Assembly (NCBI RefSeq): GCF_024171695.1
Contig: NZ_JAMTCF010000018.1
Location: forward strand, 147,846 to 211,845
Source: Actinosynnema pretiosum
Lineage (GTDB): Bacteria; Actinomycetota; Actinomycetes; Mycobacteriales; Pseudonocardiaceae
Direction of reading: 5' to 3'
DNA: 64,000 bases
Below, piece by piece: positions 56,057 through 64,000 of the stretch. A program made the translations under genes and the position numbers. Within the stretch, counting starts at the first letter, position 1; every line of letters starts with the position of its first letter. The notes beneath the pieces are model-generated. The model was not told the origin of the DNA, ran no database searches, and was given only the letters and a program-made list of their open reading frames with translations.

Positions 56057-56072
56057 CTGTTCAGTCAACTCC

Positions 56073-56720
56073 TCATCGGTCCGCGCTCCCGCCCCACGGG
56101 CTCGACCAGCGCCGCGCCAGCTCGGCGATCGCCGTCGCGTCGAGCTCCCTGCGGGCCAGTCCGCTGGTCAGCAGGGTAATGCGGCACGCCTCCTCCAGTT
56201 CCACGGCCCGGTCCACCGCCTCGGCCAGCCCGCCACCCGCGACGACCGAGCCGTGGTTGGCCAGCAGGGCCGCGCGCAGCTCCCACGGGCACTCCAGCAG
56301 GTCCGTGCCCAACCCCGGATCACCGGGGGCGCGGTAGGGGAGCAGCGGGGTCTGGCCGACGCGCATCACGAAGTACGGGGTGAGCGGCGGGACGGCGCTG
56401 TGCTCGGCCCACGGCTCCAGGCAGGCCACGGCCACGGCGGACGGGGAGTGCACGTGCACGACCGCTCGGTGCTCGGGGGAGCGGCGGTAGAACGCGACGT
56501 GCAGGGGCCACTCCTTCGAGGGACGTGCGCCACCCAGGTGGGCGCCGTCCAGGTCCAGCACGGCGATGTCCTCGGGGCCCAGCTCGCCCAGGGGCACGCC
56601 GGTGCCGCTGAGCAGCACGCGGTCGCCGTCCAGGACGCTGATGTTGCCGCTGCTGCCGGGGCTGAGACCGGCCTCGACCACGCGCGCGCCCGCCTCGGCG
56701 AGCTGCTCGACCGCGCTCAC
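56073..56720 (-). CDS. otnC: Class II aldolase family, OtnC-like 3-oxo-tetronate-4-phosphate decarboxylase
   Basis: 215 aa from GTG 56720, overlapping the kinase stop (GTGA). Class II aldolase/adducin fold: GLSPGSSGNISVLDGDRVLL, SKEWPLHVAFYRRSPEHRAV with the catalytic Glu, VVHVHSPSAVAVACLE with two zinc His, and LLANHGSVVAGGGLAEAVDR with the third. Next to a DUF1537 kinase, the established OtnK-OtnC pathway predicts decarboxylation of a 3-oxo-tetronate 4-phosphate to dihydroxyacetone phosphate and CO2. Exact sugar acid is not known here. Confidence 0.85.
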   Translation of the reverse strand: MSAVEQLAEAGARVVEAGLSPGSSGNISVLDGDRVLLSGTGVPLGELGPEDIAVLDLDGAHLGGARPSKEWPLHVAFYRRSPEHRAVVHVHSPSAVAVACLEPWAEHSAVPPLTPYFVMRVGQTPLLPYRAPGDPGLGTDLLECPWELRAALLANHGSVVAGGGLAEAVDRAVELEEACRITLLTSGLARRELDATAIAELARRWSSPWGGSADR

Positions 56721-57961
56721 GCGAGCCGGTCCCAGGCCGAGGTGAACAGGTCGTCGGGGCCGAAGTTGCCGCTCTTGAGCGCGAGCGCGATCTCGCGGTT
56801 GTTGAAGGCGGTGGCCGCCGCCCAGCAGATGCCGGGGGCGATCTCAGGGCCCGCGCGCAGCACGCCGACGCCCAGGGAGCGCACGACCGCGCCGCTGGTC
56901 TCCCCGCCCGCGACGAGCAGGTGCCGCACTCCCGACCGGACCAAGGTCCGCGCTACCCTGGCCAGCACGGTCTCGACGGCCGGGGCGACCGGCCGTCCGT
57001 CGACCTCGGGGACCAGGTCGGCGTCCTCCCCGGTGCTGTAGATGATCGGCACCGAGTCCTCGGGCTGCTGGACGGCCCACGCGGAGATCCGGCTGAATTC
57101 GAGATCCGGGGTGCGCACGGCGGCCACGGGGTCGACGCGCAGACCGGGCTGGGTCCGCGTGGCGTCGGCGATCTGTCGGCGGGTCGCGGTGGAGGCGCTG
57201 CCGCACAGCACGGCCCGGCGGGCGCTCGCCGGGGCGGTCCACCCGCTGACGTCCCCGTTCGGGTCGGGCAGGCCGAGCGCGAGCCCGGACCCGCCGCTGA
57301 CCACCACGTCCTCGGCGACGGCCGAGCCGATCACGGCCAGGTCGGCGTCGTCCACCGCGTCCACCACCACGTACCGGGCCGTCGTCCCCTCCAGCGCGGC
57401 GCGCAGGGCGTCACGGCCGGAGCGCACCACGTCCAGGTGCACCTCGGCCACCTCGTGCCGGGTCTGCGGGCGCAGCAGGTCGGCGACCCGCGACCGGGTC
57501 ATGGGGGTGAGCGGGTGGTGGCGCATGGGGGAGTGCTCCAGCAGCTGCCCGTTCACGTGCAGCAGCCCTTCCCGGACCGTGCGACCGTTGGCGGGCAGCG
57601 ACGGCACGACCACCACCCGCTCCGCGCCCGCCCGGTCGGCCACCGCGTCCAGCACCGGTCCGATGTTGCCCTCGTCGGTGGAGTCGAAGGTCGAGCAGTA
57701 CTTCACGTACACCCGCCGCGCGCCCCAGTCGAGCAGCCGCTGGTGGGCGGCGCGGGTGGCGGCGACGGCCTCCTCGACGGGCGCGGTGCGGGACTTGAGC
57801 GCGATGACGAGCGCGTCGAGCCCGGCTCGGACCCGCTCGCCGGGGTCGTGGTCCTCGATCGCGACCGCGACCCGGTGTCCGTTGCGGCGCAACATGATCG
57901 CGAGGTCTGTCGCGCCGGTGAAGTCGTCGGCGATGGCTCCCAGCATGGGCACATCACACAT
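56717..57961 (-). CDS. otnK: Four-carbon acid sugar kinase (DUF1537, OtnK-like)
   Basis: About 414 aa. Start candidates are ATG 57961 (MCDVPMLGAIADD) and ATG 57946 (MLGAIADDFTG); neither has a ribosome-binding site and the operator palindrome covers this area. N-terminal domain: GAIADDFTGATDLAIMLRRN and YVKYCSTFDSTDEGNIGPVL; C-terminal nucleotide domain: VLCGSASTATRRQI, LLVAGGETSGAVVRSLG, GPEIAPGICWAAATAFNNRE with the ATP-binding loop, and LKSGNFGPDDLF. This family phosphorylates 3-oxo-tetronates or threonate-like acids. First gene of the minus-strand operon. Confidence 0.9.
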   Translation of the reverse strand: MCDVPMLGAIADDFTGATDLAIMLRRNGHRVAVAIEDHDPGERVRAGLDALVIALKSRTAPVEEAVAATRAAHQRLLDWGARRVYVKYCSTFDSTDEGNIGPVLDAVADRAGAERVVVVPSLPANGRTVREGLLHVNGQLLEHSPMRHHPLTPMTRSRVADLLRPQTRHEVAEVHLDVVRSGRDALRAALEGTTARYVVVDAVDDADLAVIGSAVAEDVVVSGGSGLALGLPDPNGDVSGWTAPASARRAVLCGSASTATRRQIADATRTQPGLRVDPVAAVRTPDLEFSRISAWAVQQPEDSVPIIYSTGEDADLVPEVDGRPVAPAVETVLARVARTLVRSGVRHLLVAGGETSGAVVRSLGVGVLRAGPEIAPGICWAAATAFNNREIALALKSGNFGPDDLFTSAWDRLA

Positions 57962-57967
57962 GATGTG
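57950..57967. promoter_or_regulatory. Perfect palindromic operator over the otnK start
   Basis: CACATCACACATGATGTG reads as 7-bp arms (CACATCA and TGATGTG on the minus strand) around 4 bp. It overlaps the otnK start codons, so bound repressor would block that operon; the DeoR protein encoded at its end is the obvious candidate. Confidence 0.65.
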
Positions 57968-57983
57968 AAAATTTGGTGCAAGT

Positions 57984-58013
57984 TTGTACAAAAGTAGATT
58001 CCGTGCCTACAGT
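57984..58013 (+). promoter_or_regulatory. Candidate promoter for the SAF-oxidoreductase operon
   Basis: TTGTAC and TACAGT separated by 18 bp, in an AT-rich patch 70 bp before the start. TTGTACAA is self-complementary, so the -35 could serve both divergent operons. Confidence 0.45.
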
Positions 58014-58084
58014 ACGGCCCACCCCGGCTCCGAGCGGGGGAAGCGGCAGGCAGCGCGACGACGCGCGCCCAGATTGGAGCAACG

Positions 58085-59401
58085 GTGATCCATTCCCACG
58101 CCGTCCGGGACCGGCACCCGGTCAGGATCGCGCTGACCGGCGCGAACGGTGGTTACGGCCGCACGCTGCTGGCGCAGCTGCGGAGCACTCCCGAGCTGGT
58201 CCCCGCGCTGCTGGTCGAGCCGGACGCCGACGGGATGCGCCGCACCCTGGCCGAGCTGGGGCTCGACGCGGGCGCGATAACCGACGGGTCCGACGTCGAC
58301 TGGTCGGGGGTCGACGTGCTGATCGAGGCCAGCGGGAAGGTCGCCGCGGGCGCGGGCTACGCCACCGCCGCGCTGGAGCACGGCGTGCACGTGGTGATGG
58401 TCAGCAAGGAGGTCGACACCGTCGCGGGCGTCGCGCTCGCCGCGAAGGCCGCCGAGGCCGGGCTGCGCTACCTGCCCGGCGACGGCGACCAGCCCGCCAA
58501 CCTGCTGCGCTTGCTCGACTGGGTGACCGCGACCGGCCTTGAGGTCGTCGCGATCGGCAAGTCCGGCGAGTACGACCTGGTCTTCGACCCGGCCACCGGC
58601 GCCGTCACCCAGGCGGGCGCCACCGTCCACGCGCCCGGCCTCGCCGACCTGCTCGACCTCGGCGCCGACGTCCGCGCCACGCTGGCCCGCCGCGCCGAGC
58701 TGGTCGCGGGCCTCAAGCGCTCGGCCGCCGCCGACCTGTGCGAGATGACCGTCGTCGCCACCCGCTGCGGGGCCGTCCCCGACCGCGAGGACCTGCACTA
58801 CCCGGTGGCCAGGATCGCCGAGCTGGCCGACGTCTACGCCGCCCGCGAGCACGGCGGCCTCCTGGAGCGCTCCGGGGTGATCGACGTCTTCTCCGCCCTG
58901 CGCCTGCCCGACGAGGCCAGCTTCGCGGGCGGGGTGTTCGCGGTGGTGCGCACCGGCGACCCGGTCACCTGGGAGCTGCTGCGCGGCAAGGGCCACGTGG
59001 TCAGCCGCGACGGCCGCTACGCCTGCCTGTACTGGCCGTACCACGCGATGGGCGTGGAGACCCCGCTGACCGTGCACGCCGCCGTCGACGGGACCGGCCC
59101 CGCGCACGCGCCCAGCCCGTCCGTGCTGCTCGCCGCCAGGACCGCGACCGCGCTCGACGCGGGCACCGCGTTCCGGGTCGCCGGGCACCACCACGAGATC
59201 GACGGCGTCACCCCGGTCATGGTCGCCCCCGAGCCGGGCGCGGCCCCGTACTACCTGCTCGACGGCGCGCGCCTGCGCAGGCCCGTCGCGGCGGGCGAGC
59301 TGGTGCGCCTGGACGACCTGGAGGGCGTCGCCCCAGGACCGCTCGACGCCCACCTGTTCGCGCAGGCCCAGGCCGTGGCGACCGAGGGAGGCCCGGCATG
59401 A
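58085..59401 (+). CDS. SAF-domain NAD(P)-dependent oxidoreductase
   Basis: 438 aa from GTG 58085 with GGAGCAAC in front. N-terminal Rossmann fold (VRIALTGANGGYGRTLLAQL, VLIEASGKVAAGAGYATAAL, VVMVSKEVDTVAGVALAAKA), a homoserine-dehydrogenase-like middle (YLPGDGDQPANLLRLLDWVT), and a C-terminal SAF/antifreeze-like domain (LLDGARLRRPVAAGELVRLD). Such proteins accompany DUF1537 kinases in sugar-acid clusters and probably oxidise or isomerise the free acid before phosphorylation. Divergent from otnK and sharing its control region; overlaps the permease gene by ATGA. Confidence 0.8.
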   Translation: MIHSHAVRDRHPVRIALTGANGGYGRTLLAQLRSTPELVPALLVEPDADGMRRTLAELGLDAGAITDGSDVDWSGVDVLIEASGKVAAGAGYATAALEHGVHVVMVSKEVDTVAGVALAAKAAEAGLRYLPGDGDQPANLLRLLDWVTATGLEVVAIGKSGEYDLVFDPATGAVTQAGATVHAPGLADLLDLGADVRATLARRAELVAGLKRSAAADLCEMTVVATRCGAVPDREDLHYPVARIAELADVYAAREHGGLLERSGVIDVFSALRLPDEASFAGGVFAVVRTGDPVTWELLRGKGHVVSRDGRYACLYWPYHAMGVETPLTVHAAVDGTGPAHAPSPSVLLAARTATALDAGTAFRVAGHHHEIDGVTPVMVAPEPGAAPYYLLDGARLRRPVAAGELVRLDDLEGVAPGPLDAHLFAQAQAVATEGGPA

Positions 59402-60675
59402 GCGCGGAGATCATCGCGCTGGTCGTGTTCGCGGCGGTCTTCGCGATCTCGGCCATCCGCAACGTGCACATGGGCGCCCTCGCCCTGGTCGCCGCGTTCG
59501 TCATCGGCATCGGCCTGGTCGGCGAGGACCTGGACACCGTCCTCGGCGGCTTCCCCGTCGACGCCCTGCTGATCCTGCTCGGCATCACCTACCTGTTCGG
59601 CATGGCCAGGGAGACCGGCACGATCGACTGGCTGGTCGACCGCTCGATCCGGCTCGTCGGCCCCAGGGTGGCGCTGCTGCCGTGGGCGATGTGGCTGATC
59701 GGCACCGCCGTCGCCTGCCTGGGCACCTCGCACGCCGCGTTCGCCGTCGTGCCGATCGCGATGTCGCTGGCCACCACGCACCGGATCAGCCCGACCCTCA
59801 TGGGCATCGCCATGAGCTCGGCGATCGTCGGCGGCGCGCTGGCCCCGACCAGCATCAACGGCATCACGGTCGCCACCGTCGCGGAGAAGGCGGGCCTGCC
59901 GTACAACACCGGGCTGATGTTCTTCCTGTCGGTCGGGGTGAACGCGCTGGTCGTGCTGGCCGCGTTCCTGATGTTCGGCGGCCGGGAGCTGATCCGCCGC
60001 TCGCGCGCCGGGGCCGAGACCACGACCACGGCCGACGAGTCCCCGCTGGTGCCGATCAACCGCGTCCAGGTGACCGTGCTGGTCACCCTGTTCCTGCTGA
60101 TCGCCGGGTTCTTCACGCTCACCGTGCTCGACGTGGACGTCAACCTCGGCGTGGTCGCCCTGACCCTCGCGGTGGCGCTGTCCCTGCTGTTCCCGGAGAT
60201 CGGCCGCAAGGCCGTGTCCAAGGTCGACTGGGGCACGATCCTGCTGCTCGGCGGCATCCTGACCTACGTCGGCGTGCTCACCAGGCTCGGCGCGATCGAC
60301 CAGCTCGGCGAGATGGCCCGCTCGGTCAGCGCCCCGCTGGTCGCGGCGGTGGTGATCTGCGTGATCGCGGGCCTGGTGTCGGCGTTCGCCTCCACGATCG
60401 GCATCCTCGGCGCCCTGATCCCGCTGGCCGTGCCGCTGCTGGTGGACGGCGGCGGCCTGGAGGCCACCGGGTTCATCTACGCGCTGGCGATCTCGGCGTC
60501 CCTGGTGGACTGCGCCCCGTTCTCCACCACCGGGGCCACGATCGTGGCGTCGGCGGCCGAACCGGAGCGCCCGCTGCTGACCAGGCGGCTCACGGTGTGG
60601 GGCTTCGCGATGGTGCTGATCGGGCCTGCGTTCACGATCCTGACCATGGTGGTGCCGCAGTACCTGCTGTCCTAG
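59398..60675 (+). CDS. SLC13/CitM-type organic acid permease
   Basis: 425 aa from ATG 59398. About eleven membrane helices; signature-like stretches include MGIAMSSAIVGGALAPTSIN followed by GITVATVAEKAG, and DWGTILLLGGILTYVGVLTR, with ASTIGILGALIPLAVPLLVD and SASLVDCAPFSTTGATIVAS in the second half, typical of DASS/ArsB-fold carboxylate transporters. Coupled to the SAF oxidoreductase, so uptake of the sugar acid (threonate- or erythronate-like) is the most likely job. Confidence 0.85.
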   Translation: MSAEIIALVVFAAVFAISAIRNVHMGALALVAAFVIGIGLVGEDLDTVLGGFPVDALLILLGITYLFGMARETGTIDWLVDRSIRLVGPRVALLPWAMWLIGTAVACLGTSHAAFAVVPIAMSLATTHRISPTLMGIAMSSAIVGGALAPTSINGITVATVAEKAGLPYNTGLMFFLSVGVNALVVLAAFLMFGGRELIRRSRAGAETTTTADESPLVPINRVQVTVLVTLFLLIAGFFTLTVLDVDVNLGVVALTLAVALSLLFPEIGRKAVSKVDWGTILLLGGILTYVGVLTRLGAIDQLGEMARSVSAPLVAAVVICVIAGLVSAFASTIGILGALIPLAVPLLVDGGGLEATGFIYALAISASLVDCAPFSTTGATIVASAAEPERPLLTRRLTVWGFAMVLIGPAFTILTMVVPQYLLS

Positions 60676-60693
60676 CCCGCCACGGGAGGACCG

Positions 60694-60722
60694 GGGGCCG
60701 TCCGCGCGCTGCGGGCGGCCCC
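60694..60722 (+). terminator. Hairpin terminator after permease
   Basis: Stem GGGGCCGTCCGC / GCGGGCGGCCCC (one mismatch), loop GCGCT, 18 bp after the stop. Confidence 0.65.
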
Positions 60723-60789
60723 TCGCCGTGTGCCACGATCAGGCAGGAGCATCGGCTGATCGGACGACCTGTCCGCCCACGGGTGGGAG

Positions 60790-61240
60790 GTGGTGGCGGG
60801 CTTCTCGACGCACCCGGACTGGGACCACCTGTCTGGCACCCCCGGTTCGGCGCGGCGGCGCCTCGGCTCTGCACCGCCCGCTGCGCCGCCTCGATCCGGG
60901 AGCAGCTGGCCGAACCGGACGCCGAGGCCCGCACCGCCGAGCACCTCGCCCCCACGGGCATCGCCGACCGGGGCCCCGCTCGACCTGCTCGGCCGGGTGA
61001 CCGCCCTGCCGGACGGGGCGGCCCTGCTGCCACGGGACGGGTCGAGGGCGCGGATCGTCGAGCACCGGGCGCACGCGCCGTGGCACGCGGCCCTGCTCCT
61101 GGACGGGCACGGGGTGCTCGTTGCCGGCGACATGCTCTCCGACGTCCTGGTCCCCTGCTCAGCTGGGCCGCCGTCGACCCGGTGCGGGACCACCTCGCCC
61201 CGCTGTGGAGCACCAGCAGCGGAGCGCCGCCCCCCGCCCC
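60790..61240 (+). pseudogene. Decayed metallo-beta-lactamase-fold hydrolase
   Basis: The protein can be followed only by changing frame at least three times: VAGFSTHPDWDHLSGTP (frame 1), then FGAAAPRLCTARCAASIREQ and LAEPDAEARTAEHLAPTGIA (frame 3), then PLDLLGRVTALPDGAALLPR and HGVLVAGDMLSDVLVP (frame 1), then LSWAAVDPVRDHLAPLWSTS (frame 3). These are the ordered parts of an MBL hydrolase (zinc motif, then GH and GDM motifs). The first zinc motif is altered too (HPDWDH for HPHWDH). The gene's beginning is missing. Confidence 0.75.
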
Positions 61241-61251
61241 GTCCCGGCCCC

Positions 61252-63663
<2,412 letters not shown>

Positions 63664-63668
63664 GCTAG

Positions 63669-64000
63669 GGCGTGTCCTCAAAGCAGTTGTAGCTGATCTG
63701 CTTTGATTTCGGGTCGTGATCCGCAGGCACGAGTTGACCGATGAGCAGTGGCGGGTGATCGAGCCGTTGCTGCCAGTCTCGGGCGCGAAGGGTCGTCCTC
63801 GGGTGGACGACCGTCGGGTGATCAACGGGATGCTGTTCAAGGCCAAGTCCGGGATCGCGTGGCGTGACCTTCCCGAACGGTACGGGCCGTGGAAGACGGT
63901 CTACAACCGGTTCTGGCGCTGGTCGCGCGACGGCACCCTCACCGCGCTCGTGGCGAGGGTTCGCGTCATCGCCGAGGCGATCGACGAGTTCGACCGCGAG
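63669..64000 (+). mobile_element. Second IS5-family element, left part only (window ends)
   Basis: Begins GGCGTGTCCTCAAAGCAG immediately after CTAG (63665-63668), the same start (GGCGTGT) and target tetranucleotide as the complete IS at 6049. The right end is outside the window. Carries the transposase start at 63716. Sequence differs enough from the first element to be a different IS. Confidence 0.8.
63716..64000 (+). CDS. IS5-family transposase, N-terminal part (truncated by window edge)
   Basis: 95 codons open to the window end, starting GTG. Sequence IRRHELTDEQWRVIEPLLPV, GRPRVDDRRVINGMLFKAKS, GIAWRDLPERYGPWKTVYNR is the N-terminal (DUF4096-like) helix-turn-helix domain of IS5-family transposases. 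The catalytic part is not in the window. Confidence 0.88.
   Translation, partial: MIRRHELTDEQWRVIEPLLPVSGAKGRPRVDDRRVINGMLFKAKSGIAWRDLPERYGPWKTVYNRFWRWSRDGTLTALVARVRVIAEAIDEFDRE

Overview
The window is very GC-rich, with dense genes, many GTG starts, mycothiol-dependent chemistry and several sigma-factor-switch (STAS/SpoIIE) proteins. This points to a filamentous actinomycete. Gene style suggests Pseudonocardiales (Actinosynnema/Saccharothrix-like), but no rRNA or housekeeping marker fixes the genus. Most of it reads as ordinary chromosome carrying several recent insertions.

Layout. 0-3.4 kb: end of an MFS exporter, then a sugar-type MFS permease overlapping a PLP decarboxylase. 3.6-7.1 kb: two tandem secreted proteins (SdrD-B-like plus ricin-type lectin); the second has lost its stop codon and runs into a complete IS5/IS427-type element. 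7.1-10.8 kb: mycothiol-dependent formaldehyde oxidation pair, then a membrane Ser/Thr kinase. 10.8-15.4 kb: unknown gene, TIR-domain protein, MerR regulator, Spo0M, and a nitroreductase-hemerythrin fusion. 15.9-23.5 kb: secreted GH92 mannosidase, chorismate-lyase-like protein, membrane alpha/beta hydrolase, WD40 protein with a dead NTPase-like domain. 23.5-29 kb: TetR plus a heterodimeric ABC exporter whose two genes are separated by a 1.18 kb repeat-bearing insert that forms an ORF coupled at both ends. 29.1-34.3 kb: 8-bp tandem repeat, STAS-ATPase fusion, sigma factor with a Pro-rich extension, large unknown gene, two unusual tRNA-like genes. 34.4-41.2 kb: GH43 arabinanase, PAP2-like membrane protein, AraC regulator, and an FMO - GMC oxidase - acetoacetate-decarboxylase-like operon.

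41.4-48 kb holds a seven-gene stressosome-type module (RsbR, RsbS, RsbT, ATPase-PP2C, hybrid kinase, receiver-GAF-PP2C, STAS) joined mostly by overlapping start/stop codons. It ends in a 435-bp gap containing a candidate 140-bp MITE. Facing it is a 1,086-aa protein with PAS, GAF, PAS, PP2C, ATPase and STAS domains, so the complete partner-switching logic appears twice in 10 kb. 51.7-55.2 kb: Ca2+/H+ antiporter, APH-like kinase, a primase-polymerase gene that runs into a four-repeat type I-E-like CRISPR array without cas genes. 55.2-60.7 kb: four-carbon sugar-acid catabolism (DeoR regulator, aldolase, DUF1537 kinase, divergent SAF oxidoreductase and permease) with a palindromic operator over the kinase start. 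60.7-64 kb: decayed metallo-beta-lactamase-fold gene, UvrA-like ATPase, and a second IS5-family element that has landed directly before the UvrA-like start codon.

Convergent gene pairs are typically separated by long perfect GC-rich hairpins, listed as terminators. Starts were chosen by ribosome-binding site, coupling and domain conservation; all functional calls come from reading motifs, not searches.
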